From Limnochorda pilosa (GTDB lineage: Bacteria > Bacillota > Limnochordia > Limnochordales > Limnochordaceae): a stretch of DNA of 64,000 nucleotides. The translations under genes and the position numbers were made by a program. The first letter of the stretch is position 1. Every line of letters starts with the position of its first letter. Of the stretch, positions 1 to 11,685 are shown piece by piece. The stretch spans positions 1,364,001 to 1,428,000 of the forward strand of contig NZ_AP014924.1 in the NCBI RefSeq assembly GCF_001544015.1. Direction: 5' to 3'. The notes beneath the pieces were generated by a model that saw only the letters and a list, made by a program, of their open reading frames with translations, ran no database searches and was not told the origin of the DNA.

Positions 1-377
1 CCACCCTGGTCTCCTTCGGGTACAAGCACGGCATCCCCCTGGACTCGGACCTGGTGCTGGACGTCCGCTTCCTGCCGAACCCGCACTACGTGGAGTCGCT
101 CAAGCAGCTGACGGGCAACGACGCCCGGGTGGAGGAGTACGTGCTGCGCTGGCCTGCGGCCCAGCGCTTCCTGCAGGAGGCCGAGCGTTTCCTCTCCTTC
201 CTGGTGCCGCACTACGTGCAGGAGGGGAAGAGCCACCTGGTGGTGGGGGTGGGCTGCACCGGGGGGCAGCACCGGTCGGTGGTGATTGCCAACCGCCTGG
301 CCGACTTCCTGCGCTCCCAGGGGTACCCCGTGGTGGTGGAGCACCGCGAGCTCTCGGAGACGCAGGGCAAGGAGTAG
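1..377 (+). CDS. rapZ: RapZ (YvcJ) C-terminal fragment, cut by left edge
   Basis: The frame is open from base 3 to the stop at 375-377, so only about the last 124 residues are present. It shows the RapZ C-terminal landmarks SFGYKHGIP, the DVRFLPNPHY block and GCTGGQHRSV, a positively charged nucleotide/RNA-binding motif. RapZ proteins are P-loop nucleotide-binding regulators; in E. coli RapZ is an RNase E adaptor, and in Firmicutes the homologue YvcJ binds nucleotides. The Walker A domain lies left of the window. In most Firmicutes the next genes are yvcK and whiA; here whiA follows after 18 bases and yvcK is not between them. Confidence 0.95.
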   Translation, partial: TLVSFGYKHGIPLDSDLVLDVRFLPNPHYVESLKQLTGNDARVEEYVLRWPAAQRFLQEAERFLSFLVPHYVQEGKSHLVVGVGCTGGQHRSVVIANRLADFLRSQGYPVVVEHRELSETQGKE

Positions 378-395
378 GGCGAAGGAGGGACGGAG

Positions 396-1415
396 CTGGC
401 CGCTCAGCGTCCCGGCCCCTCGACGGGAGCCGGACCACACGCGCCGGGCCGCCCGCGTGCTTCCTCGTCCCGGCCGCTGCGGCTCCGCTTCGGCGGGGCC
501 GTCCGCCAGGAGCTGGCGGCGGAGATCCCCCCCGAACGAAGCTGCCGGAAGGCCGAGCTCGCGGCGCTGATCCACGTGCTGGGCCGGCTTGGGCCCGGAC
601 CCGACGGCCGGCTGGAGCTGGTCTCGGGCGAAGCATGGGTGGTGCGCGCCGCCTACCGGCTCCTCCGCCACCTGTACCGGGCCCCCCTGGAGATCGCCTA
701 CCGGCGCAGCCCCCAGGGGCGGGCCAGCCGGTATGTGGTCCGGGTGTCCACGGGTGCCGCCACCCGGGTGATCCTTCGATCCTTGGGGATCGGCCGGCTC
801 CCCCCCGAGGGAGACCTGGACCGGGCCGGCCACGGGACGGACTGCCCCTGGGCCTACCTGCGGGGGATCTTCCTGGCCCGGGGCTCCGTCAACCGGCCGG
901 GCCGAGCGTACCACCTGGAGCTGGTCTGCGAGAGCGCCGCCGTGCACCGCCGGGTGGGCCGGCTGCTCGAAGGGACGGGGCTGCGGGCGGGCACGGCCGC
1001 ACGACGGGGCATGCTCCTCCACTACCTGAAAGGGGTCGATCAGGTGGTGGCCTTCCTGCAGGGGATCGGCGCAGACCGGGCCGTGCTGGAGCTGGAAAGC
1101 AGCCGGGCCCTCAAGGGCATGCGCAACCAGGTGAACCGCATGGTGAACGCGGAGACGGCCAACCTGGAGAAGTCGGTGGCAGCCAGCCTTCGCCAGGCGG
1201 AGGCCATCCGCCGCCTGCAACGCTCGGGGCGGCTGGCCGGCCTTCCGGACCCTCTGCGGGCAGTGGCCCGCGCGCGCCTGCGCCACCCGGACCTCTCCTT
1301 GCGGGAGCTGGGCCTCGCGCTGCGGCCGCCGGTCCCCAAGTCCACGGTGGAGTACCGCATGAACCGCCTGATGCGGCTCGCGGGCCAGCTTCCGGCCCGG
1401 GGGGACACGCACTGA
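396..1415 (+). CDS. whiA: WhiA, DNA-binding protein with LAGLIDADG-like domain; probable CTG start
   Basis: WhiA is a sporulation/cell-division-linked regulator with a degenerate homing-endonuclease-like N-terminal domain and a C-terminal HTH. Homology runs upstream of the first GTG (576): RFGGAVRQELAAEIPPERSC and KAELAALIH match the usual WhiA N-terminus. No ATG, GTG or TTG occurs in this frame between the rapZ stop and 576. CTG at 396 follows an AAGGAGGG ribosome site (382-389) at six bases and gives 339 residues; CTG at 477 would give a more typical N-terminus but has no ribosome site. The C-terminal part carries NAETANLEKSVAAS and the HTH segment LRELGLALRPPVPKSTVEYRM. Function is confident from family; the start is inferred. 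Confidence 0.88.
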   Translation: MAAQRPGPSTGAGPHAPGRPRASSSRPLRLRFGGAVRQELAAEIPPERSCRKAELAALIHVLGRLGPGPDGRLELVSGEAWVVRAAYRLLRHLYRAPLEIAYRRSPQGRASRYVVRVSTGAATRVILRSLGIGRLPPEGDLDRAGHGTDCPWAYLRGIFLARGSVNRPGRAYHLELVCESAAVHRRVGRLLEGTGLRAGTAARRGMLLHYLKGVDQVVAFLQGIGADRAVLELESSRALKGMRNQVNRMVNAETANLEKSVAASLRQAEAIRRLQRSGRLAGLPDPLRAVARARLRHPDLSLRELGLALRPPVPKSTVEYRMNRLMRLAGQLPARGDTH

Positions 1416-1466
1416 AGAGGGGGGAAGGATCTCCCCCTCCCTGGGAGAATAGCGTAGGGGATAGCT

Positions 1467-2621
1467 GTGTGTCGCCCTGCCGGGACCGTTTTCAGCCGCG
1501 CAGGGACGGCGGGCATCCCGGGGGTGAGGCGGTCCTTGGAGAACACGGGTCTGCTGCGGCGCATCGTTCCCGAGGCTGGGGAGCTGATCGAGAGGCGCTA
1601 CCTCTTGCTGCAGCACATTTCCTTCGCCCAACCGGTGGGGCGCCGGGCGCTCGCAGCCCATCTGGACTGGGCGGAGCGCATGGTGCGCAAGGAGATGGAT
1701 TTCCTGCGACGCCAGGGTTTGATCGTCTCGGATCCGGAGGGGATGCGGGTCACGGCAGAGGGTGAGGAGGTCCTGCGGGCGTTGCGCGAGTACCTGCGGG
1801 ACTTCCGGGGCATCAGCCAGCTCGAGCGGGAGCTGGAGCGCCGGCTGGTCTTGAAGCGGGTGACCATCGTGCCCGGCGATTCGGACCTGGATCCCACGGT
1901 GAAGAAGGAGCTCGCCCGGGCCACGGCCCAGTACCTCCAGGGCATCCTGCAGGCGGGCATGACCCTCGCGGTGACGGGGGGCACCACCCTCGCCGAGGTG
2001 GCCGAGAGCCTGCCGCCCAGCCGGGATCCCTGGCCCATCACCGTGGTTCCCGCCCGGGGCGGCCTCGGCGAGGAGGTGGAGCTGCAGGCCAACAGCGTCG
2101 CCGCCCGCATCGCCCAGCGCCTCGGTGCCCAGTACCGCCTCCTGCACATCCCCGACGACCTGGGGGAGGAGGCGGTCCTCGCGCTCCAGGCGGAGCCCCG
2201 CATCCGGGAGCTGCTGGACCAGATCAAGCGGGCCGACGTGCTCCTGCACGGCATCGGCTCCGCCGAGGAGATGGCCCGGCGGCGCGGCCTGCCGGCGGAG
2301 ACGGTGCGGTTGCTGCGGAAGCGCCGGGCCGTGGGCGAGGCCTTCGGCTTCTACTTCGACCGGGAGGGGCGGGTGGTCTACACCACCAGCTCGGTCGGGA
2401 TCCGGCAGGAAGACGTTCCCCAGATCACCCACGTGGTGGCGGTGGGTGGCGGGCGCAGCAAGGCCGAGGCCTCCCTCTCGGTGATCTCCACGGGCGGCCA
2501 GGACGTCTTCATCACCGACGAGGGTGCCGCCCGTACCCTGCTCGAGATCCTCGAGTACCGCGAGCGGAGCGCGGGCCCCCTCCGGACCGAGGTCTCGGAG
2601 GCGGGCATCGGGGTACCCTAG
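1467..2621 (+). CDS. cggR: CggR-type sugar-binding transcriptional regulator of the gap operon
   Basis: A SorC-family repressor. Residues about 30-100 form the winged HTH (RRYLLLQHISFAQPVGRRAL, then ERMVRKEMDFLRRQGLI), matching Bacillus CggR; the remainder is the sugar-phosphate-binding domain with VTGGTTLAEVAES and a C-terminal VGGGRSK loop. CggR represses the glycolytic operon and is relieved by fructose-1,6-bisphosphate. It lies 27 bases before gap, the typical arrangement, and so probably autoregulates the operon. The GTG at 1467 has an AGGGG site at six bases; a GTG at 1524 is an alternative that fits the family length better. Confidence 0.9.
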   Translation: MCRPAGTVFSRAGTAGIPGVRRSLENTGLLRRIVPEAGELIERRYLLLQHISFAQPVGRRALAAHLDWAERMVRKEMDFLRRQGLIVSDPEGMRVTAEGEEVLRALREYLRDFRGISQLERELERRLVLKRVTIVPGDSDLDPTVKKELARATAQYLQGILQAGMTLAVTGGTTLAEVAESLPPSRDPWPITVVPARGGLGEEVELQANSVAARIAQRLGAQYRLLHIPDDLGEEAVLALQAEPRIRELLDQIKRADVLLHGIGSAEEMARRRGLPAETVRLLRKRRAVGEAFGFYFDREGRVVYTTSSVGIRQEDVPQITHVVAVGGGRSKAEASLSVISTGGQDVFITDEGAARTLLEILEYRERSAGPLRTEVSEAGIGVP

Positions 2622-3653
<1,032 letters not shown>

Positions 3654-3664
3654 ACGAGGGAAGG

Positions 3665-3730
3665 CCCGGGGAGCGCGCCGGGCGCCGGGTGCCGTGTGCC
3701 GGGCGTCCCGGGCGCGGCTTCGGCCCCGGG
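3665..3730 (+). other. Structured gap-pgk spacer
   Basis: The 100-base spacer between gap and pgk is almost entirely G+C and can fold: CCCGGGG at 3665-3671 is complementary to CCCCGGG at 3724-3730, with several GC-rich inner pairings. It has no T-run, so a terminator is unlikely; it may protect or process the gap end of the transcript. Inferred from complementarity only. Confidence 0.35.
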
Positions 3731-3753
3731 TCCAGCAAGGGAGGGAGAGAGCC

Positions 3754-4962
3754 ATGCAGGTGCTGGCAGTCGACCGGTTGCCGGTGCAGGGCAAGCGGGT
3801 GCTGGTGCGGGTCGATTTCAACGTGCCCATGAACGACGCCGGACAGATCACCGACGACACACGCATCCGGGCCGCCCTGCCCACCATCCGCAACCTGCTG
3901 GACCGAGGGGCGGCCGTGATCCTCATGTCCCACCTGGGCCGGCCCAAGGGGAAGGTGGTGGACGCCTTCCGGCTGGGGCCCGTGGCCCGGCGCCTGGCGG
4001 AGCTCCTGGGGCGGCCCGTCAGCAAGGCGGATGACTGCGTGGGCCCTGAGGCGGAGCAGGCCGCCCGCGCCTTGAGCCCCGGCGACGTGCTCCTGTTGGA
4101 GAACCTCCGCTTCCACCCTGAGGAGGAGAAGAACGACCCGGACTTCGCCCGGGGCCTGGCGGCCCTGGCCGACGCCTACGTGAACGACGCGTTCGGCGCC
4201 GCCCACCGCGCCCACGCCTCCACCGAGGCGGTGGCCCGCTTCCTCCCGTCGGCGGCCGGCTTCCTCATGCTCAGGGAGATCGAGATCATGGGCCGGGCCC
4301 TGGAGAAGCCGGACCGGCCCTTCCTGGCCATTCTGGGCGGCGCCAAGGTGTCCGACAAGATCGGGGTCATCGAGAACCTGCTGGGCAAGGTGGACACGCT
4401 GGCCATCGGTGGCGGCATGGCGTACACCTTCCTGCGGGCCAAGGGGTACGAGGTGGGCCGCTCGTTGCTGGACGAGGAGCGGATCCCCCTGGCCCGGCGC
4501 CTCCTGGAGGAGGCGGAGCGGAAGGGCGTGCGGCTGCTCCTTCCGGTCGATGTGGTGATCGCCCCCACCATCACCGCAGACGCCCGCACCCGGGTGGTCC
4601 CGGCCGGCCAGATCCCGGCCGATCAACAGGGGCTCGACATCGGCCCCGAGACGGCCAAGGCCCTGGCCGCGGAGGTCCGCACCGCGAAGACCGTCGTCTG
4701 GAACGGCCCCATGGGCGTCTTCGAGCTGGAGCCTTTCGCCAGGGGCACCCGGGCGGTGGCCATGGCCATGGCCCAGTCCGACGGGGTGACCATCATCGGG
4801 GGCGGCGACTCGGCCGCCGCCGTGGAGCAGATGGGCCTCGCCGACCGCATGACCCACGTCTCCACCGGCGGCGGGGCGTCGCTGGAGTTCCTGGAGGGCC
4901 GCACCCTTCCGGGGGTGGCCGCTCTCGAGGCTGCGGCGGCGCGGATGGAGGAGAGGGCATGA
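3754..4962 (+). CDS. pgk: Phosphoglycerate kinase
   Basis: Glycolytic enzyme that transfers phosphate from 1,3-bisphosphoglycerate to ADP. The 402-residue frame shows the N-terminal substrate signature [12 protein letters not shown], the SHLGRPKG basic patch, [14 protein letters not shown], the nucleotide-domain [13 protein letters not shown], and the C-terminal [13 protein letters not shown] and [13 protein letters not shown] loops. The ATG at 3754 follows a GGGAGGG site; a longer frame opens at 3694 but its extra residues do not match the family. The stop overlaps the tpiA ATG. Confidence 0.97.
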   Translation: MQVLAVDRLPVQGKRVLVRVDFNVPMNDAGQITDDTRIRAALPTIRNLLDRGAAVILMSHLGRPKGKVVDAFRLGPVARRLAELLGRPVSKADDCVGPEAEQAARALSPGDVLLLENLRFHPEEEKNDPDFARGLAALADAYVNDAFGAAHRAHASTEAVARFLPSAAGFLMLREIEIMGRALEKPDRPFLAILGGAKVSDKIGVIENLLGKVDTLAIGGGMAYTFLRAKGYEVGRSLLDEERIPLARRLLEEAERKGVRLLLPVDVVIAPTITADARTRVVPAGQIPADQQGLDIGPETAKALAAEVRTAKTVVWNGPMGVFELEPFARGTRAVAMAMAQSDGVTIIGGGDSAAAVEQMGLADRMTHVSTGGGASLEFLEGRTLPGVAALEAAAARMEERA

Positions 4963-5756
4963 GGCGGCCTCTGATGGCGGGCAACTGGAAGATGCACCTC
5001 ACCCTCGACGCCGCCCAGGCCCTGGCGCGAGGGGTGGTGGAGGGGCTGGAGCGGGCGCTCCCTGGGGACGATGGCGTAGAGGTGGCCCTCTGCCCGCCCT
5101 TCACCGCCCTGGAGCGGGTGGGGCGGGTGCTGGAGGGAACCCCCGTGGCCCTGGGCGCGCAGGACCTCTTCTGGGAGGATCAGGGCGCCTACACGGGCGA
5201 GGTCTCCGGGCTGCAGCTGGTGGACCTGGGCTGCCGCTACGTGATCGTGGGCCACTCGGAGCGGCGCCACGTCTTCGGCGAGTCGAACCAGGCCGTCCAG
5301 CGGAAGCTCGGGGCCGCCTTGCGTCACGGTCTCGCCCCCATCCTGTGCGTGGGCGAGCGCATCGAGGAGCGACGGGCCGGGCGGGCCGACTCCTGGGTGC
5401 AGGATCAGTTGCGGACGGCCGTGGCGGAGCTGAAGCCCGGCGAGGCGCGCCGGCTCACCATCGCCTACGAGCCCGTCTGGGCCATCGGCACCGGCGAGCA
5501 CGCTTCGGGCGAGGAGGCGAACCGGATGGCCGGCGTCATCCGGAGTCTGCTCGAGGAGCTCTTCGACGCCCAGGTGGCCGCGGCGGTGCGCATCCTCTAC
5601 GGGGGAAGCGTGAAGCCGGCCAACGTGGGCGAGTTCCTGGCCCAACCCCAGGTGGACGGCGCGCTGGTGGGCGGGGCGAGCCTGGAAGCAGAGGGGTTCG
5701 TGGCCATGGCGGTGGAAGCCCGGGCGCCCAAGGGGCCCGGCAAGGGAGGCGCGTGA
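4959..5756 (+). CDS. tpiA: Triosephosphate isomerase
   Basis: Interconverts dihydroxyacetone phosphate and glyceraldehyde-3-phosphate. 265 residues, slightly long because of the C-terminal tail. Catalytic residues are visible: Lys in GNWKMH, His in VIVGHSERR, and Glu in [11 protein letters not shown]; the phosphate-binding [13 protein letters not shown] is also present. It overlaps pgk by four bases (ATGA) and is followed three bases later by eno, so pgk, tpiA and eno are translationally linked. Confidence 0.97.
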   Translation: MRRPLMAGNWKMHLTLDAAQALARGVVEGLERALPGDDGVEVALCPPFTALERVGRVLEGTPVALGAQDLFWEDQGAYTGEVSGLQLVDLGCRYVIVGHSERRHVFGESNQAVQRKLGAALRHGLAPILCVGERIEERRAGRADSWVQDQLRTAVAELKPGEARRLTIAYEPVWAIGTGEHASGEEANRMAGVIRSLLEELFDAQVAAAVRILYGGSVKPANVGEFLAQPQVDGALVGGASLEAEGFVAMAVEARAPKGPGKGGA

Positions 5757-7040
<1,284 letters not shown>

Positions 7041-7099
7041 GGCGCGATGGGCGGGGCCGTCCGGGGACCGGCTGGAACGTGCAGCCGTTTTCGGAATTC

Positions 7100-7128
7100 T
7101 TGTCAGCCCAGGGGGCCTGTGCTACAAT
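7100..7128 (+). promoter_or_regulatory. Sigma-A-type promoter for secG
   Basis: TTGTCA (7100-7105) and TACAAT (7123-7128) are separated by exactly 17 bases, in the eno-secG gap. This gives secG a promoter separate from the glycolytic operon. Seen directly as a consensus-like match; activity is inferred. Confidence 0.8.
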
Positions 7129-7182
7129 GGCCGCGTGGCGCGCCCGGTCGTGCGCGCGCCGCTGGCGGAAAGGGGCGATGGC

Positions 7183-7404
7183 GTGACCACAGCGTTCATG
7201 GTGGCGGAGCTGATCGTCGCGATCCTGCTCCTGGTGGTCTTCTCCCTGCAGCGGAGCAAGGGGGAGGGCCTGGGCTCCATCGGCGGGAGCGCCCAGATGT
7301 TCTTCGACCAGTCCAAGGGGCTGGACCGGGTCCTGGAGCAGGCGATGACGGTGCTGGGCATTCTCTTCATGGTCCTGGCCGTGGGCCTCGCGCTCATCGC
7401 CTGA
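7183..7404 (+). CDS. secG: SecG, protein translocase subunit
   Basis: Small membrane subunit of the SecYEG channel. The 73-residue product has two membrane segments (about residues 3-20 and 50-70) separated by a loop with the conserved pattern SKGEGLGSIGGSAQMFF. The GTG at 7183 has a GGAAAGGGG site seven bases upstream; an in-frame GTG at 7135 would add 16 unmatched residues. Position after eno is conserved in Firmicutes. Confidence 0.92.
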   Translation: MTTAFMVAELIVAILLLVVFSLQRSKGEGLGSIGGSAQMFFDQSKGLDRVLEQAMTVLGILFMVLAVGLALIA

Positions 7405-7506
7405 GAGTCCGGCAGTATGCGTCGGGGGCGGGCTTCGGCTCGTCCCCTTTGAACGCACCCTGCGGAACGGCCGCTTCCATCCAACTCGTCAGGGAGGAAT
7501 CGTCGT

Positions 7507-9552
<2,046 letters not shown>

Positions 9553-9677
9553 GCCCCGCGGCCGCCTGAGCTGCAGGCTGCCCGCGGCCTCGAGCCGCCG
9601 CATCGCTCCCGTGCCACCGGTCCCCGGCGAGGTTCCCGCCGGGGGCCGGCGCGTTCCACCCGGGGGGAAATCGCCGG

Positions 9678-9695
9678 TCGTGACCGCGGTCACGA
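9678..9695. promoter_or_regulatory. 18-bp perfect palindrome, candidate operator
   Basis: TCGTGACCGCGGTCACGA is identical to its reverse complement. It lies about 50 bases before the start of the PEGA/barrel protein in a 193-base intergenic space. No regulator gene adjoins it, so which protein binds is unknown. Confidence 0.5.
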
Positions 9696-9745
9696 GGAAG
9701 GCCCTCTCATGCCGGCGTACTCTTCCCTGGAAGGGGTGGTCGCGC

Positions 9746-11191
9746 GTGGCTGAGGAACCAAGAAGTCCCGGGCGCCGGTGCCGCGCCCGGAGGGCACCCG
9801 GGGCGCCCGGAGCCTGGCTGGCGGCCCTCGGGCTCGCCGTCCTGCTGGCTGTGGTCCCGGCGGGCCCGGCCTGGGCCGCAGGCGAGGGCCCGGCGCCCCA
9901 GGGCATCATCGTCCAGCCCGAGCCGCACGAGCTTCAGGCGCGCATCGACACGAACTCGAGCCGCTACGACGTGGGCGACCTGGTGAAGGTGAGCTTCTGG
10001 GTCAACCAGGAGGCGTACGTCTACATCTACAACCTGGACACCTCCGGCCGGGTGACCCTCATCTTCCCCAACCGCTACGACCAGGAGAACCGGGTGCGGG
10101 CGGGCAGCCACCAGCTCCCCGGGCGCGGGTACGTCTTCAAGGTGCGCGGACCCGAAGGGATCGAGTACCTACAGATCATCGCCACGGCCGCTCCCATCGG
10201 CTTCTTCGATCCGGGCGCCCTCCAGCGGGAGGCCTTCCCCGACCTGGGCGCGCCCGGCGGGGTGGAGGGGCGGGTGCGGGCCCAGCTCCGCATCGTCCCC
10301 GAGCGCCAGTGGGCGGTGGACTGGACCTCGTACCGGGTGGGCCGCGAGGCGCCACCCCCGCCCCCGCCGCCCCGGGAGCGGAAGGGCTGGCTCTGGGTGG
10401 ACTCCGACCCCTCCAACGCCGCCGTCTACGTGGACGGGGCCTACACGGGGCACACGCCCCTGAGGATCCGGCTGGACGAGGGGAGCTACCGCCTCGAGGT
10501 GCGGCGTGAAGGCTACGAGCCCGAGACCGAGCGGGTCCGGGTCCGTGAGAACCAGGAGACCCAGCTCCGCCTGGTGCTGGAGCCCGAATCCTCCTGGAAC
10601 TGGCCGCCCCCACCGCCTCCGCCGCCCCCGCCGCCCCCACCCCCGCCGCCGTCCTTGCCCCCGCCACCCCCACCGCCCGGGCCGCCCCCGGCCCCGCACC
10701 CGCCCGTCGTCTACGCGGGCTTCGACGTGGGCATCGGCCAGGATCCCGACGACCCGGAGAAGGGCGACGTCTTCAGCTTCGGAGGGGACATCGGCGGGCG
10801 CACCTTCGGGCTGGGCTTCAGCCTGCGGTTCACGGGGGATCGGGTGCCGGAGTATGAGCCGGTGGACAGTCCAGACGACCTCGTGGAGAATACGACCACA
10901 CTGGAAGAAGGCCCCGAAACCGAGATCTACGGGCGGATCACCGTCGCACGCGCCGGGAGTCTCGCGTTTCGGGCGGGCCTGGGTCTAGCATGGCAGAAAA
11001 AGGCGACGGTACCAACGGTTGACGTCGAGTATCCTCAGGATCCGAGCATGCCGACCGGAAAGGGCTACGCCGAGTACGACGTCTACCCCACCGCCCTGAT
11101 CGGCGCGGCGCTGGAAGCCCGGCACGGGTACGTCTGGGCGGGCTACCACATCCGCCGGGGGCTGGTGATGGGGGCCGGCTTCAGCTTCTGA
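9746..11191 (+). CDS. Secreted DUF4384-PEGA protein with proline linker and C-terminal beta-barrel-like domain
   Basis: The 481-residue protein starts with an Arg-rich n-region and hydrophobic core ending near AWAAGEG, a signal peptide. Next comes a DUF4384-like domain (WVNQEAYVYIYNLDTSGRVT, LIFPNRYDQENRV), then a PEGA domain (VDSDPSNAAVYVDGAYTGHT, YRLEVRREGYEP), then about 40 residues of almost pure proline. The last 150 residues read as roughly eight amphipathic strands, ending GLVMGAGFSF with a terminal Phe, as in outer-membrane barrels. The GTG at 9746 has an AAGGGG site nine bases upstream; the frame is open to 9611. Domains are recognised; the barrel and outer-membrane location are inferred. 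Confidence 0.75.
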   Translation: MAEEPRSPGRRCRARRAPGAPGAWLAALGLAVLLAVVPAGPAWAAGEGPAPQGIIVQPEPHELQARIDTNSSRYDVGDLVKVSFWVNQEAYVYIYNLDTSGRVTLIFPNRYDQENRVRAGSHQLPGRGYVFKVRGPEGIEYLQIIATAAPIGFFDPGALQREAFPDLGAPGGVEGRVRAQLRIVPERQWAVDWTSYRVGREAPPPPPPPRERKGWLWVDSDPSNAAVYVDGAYTGHTPLRIRLDEGSYRLEVRREGYEPETERVRVRENQETQLRLVLEPESSWNWPPPPPPPPPPPPPPPPSLPPPPPPPGPPPAPHPPVVYAGFDVGIGQDPDDPEKGDVFSFGGDIGGRTFGLGFSLRFTGDRVPEYEPVDSPDDLVENTTTLEEGPETEIYGRITVARAGSLAFRAGLGLAWQKKATVPTVDVEYPQDPSMPTGKGYAEYDVYPTALIGAALEARHGYVWAGYHIRRGLVMGAGFSF

Positions 11192-11376
11192 GGCGGGCGC
11201 CGGAGCGGTCCCCCACGGGCTGGTCCGCTCGCTGGCGGGCGCAAGGACCCTCGCGGGCACGGGCGCGGGTCTCGCTGTCCCGAGGCACCCATGGCGGGTG
11301 TCCTTCGGGCGCGGCGGGACCCGCGGCGCGCTCGGCCGCGATCCGTGGCGACCACGTGTTCGGGTCCTGGGACCTC

Positions 11377-11391
11377 CTGGGACGGTCCCAG
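11377..11391. repeat. 7-bp inverted repeat with 1-base spacer
   Basis: CTGGGAC (11377-11383) and GTCCCAG (11385-11391) are perfect inverted copies, upstream of the riboswitch. Possible operator or small hairpin; no T-run follows. Otherwise bases 11192-11459 show nothing recognisable. Confidence 0.35.
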
Positions 11392-11459
11392 AAATCCCCT
11401 TCAAGGTCTCTGTAGCGAGGCCGATGTAAGACATGACGGTGGGCTCGTGAAGCCCCCGC

Positions 11460-11556
11460 ACGAGGGTAGACGCGAAAGGGCAAACCCGGCGAAAGCCGGG
11501 GACGCAAAGCTCCGGCGCTTCGAGGGCGACCTCATGCGGGCCGAGCTGCCGAACGG
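11460..11556 (+). ncRNA. c-di-GMP-I (GEMM) riboswitch
   Basis: The segment shows the class I core: AAAGGGCAAAC, a P1b hairpin CCCGGC-GAAA-GCCGGG (11485-11500) with a GNRA loop, then GGACGCAAAGC (11500-11510) and a P2 arm that closes with GAGCTGCCGAA. The G following the A in AAGGGC corresponds to the guanine that reads one base of c-di-GMP in the Vibrio Vc2 structure, and the A of GGACGCAAAG is kept, so c-di-GMP rather than cGAMP is the expected ligand. The next gene is a diguanylate cyclase. Boundaries are approximate. Confidence 0.88.
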
Positions 11557-11581
11557 TCCTCGGGAATCCACGCCGCGGCGC

Positions 11582-11615
11582 GTCGCGGCGAACGCACGCG
11601 CGGGGTCGCCGCGAC
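11582..11615 (+). promoter_or_regulatory. Hairpin after riboswitch, candidate expression platform
   Basis: GTCGCGGCGA (11582-11591) is perfectly complementary to TCGCCGCGAC (11606-11615), a 10-bp stem. There is no T-run after it, so if it controls expression it would act by Rho, pausing or translation rather than simple intrinsic termination. Inference. Confidence 0.45.
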
Positions 11616-11685
11616 CCACCTCGAGCCCGACCACGGCAGCCAACCAGGGCCGGAGCGCACAATGCCGGAACGGAGGAAGGGCTCG

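Noticed and set aside
378-576. Frameshift in whiA
   Set aside because: Considered because no normal start exists, but family residues run continuously in one frame upstream of 576, so a frameshift is not needed.
10600-10700. CRISPR-like or tandem repeat
   Set aside because: It is a run of CCG/CCC proline codons in the linker of the PEGA protein, without spacers.
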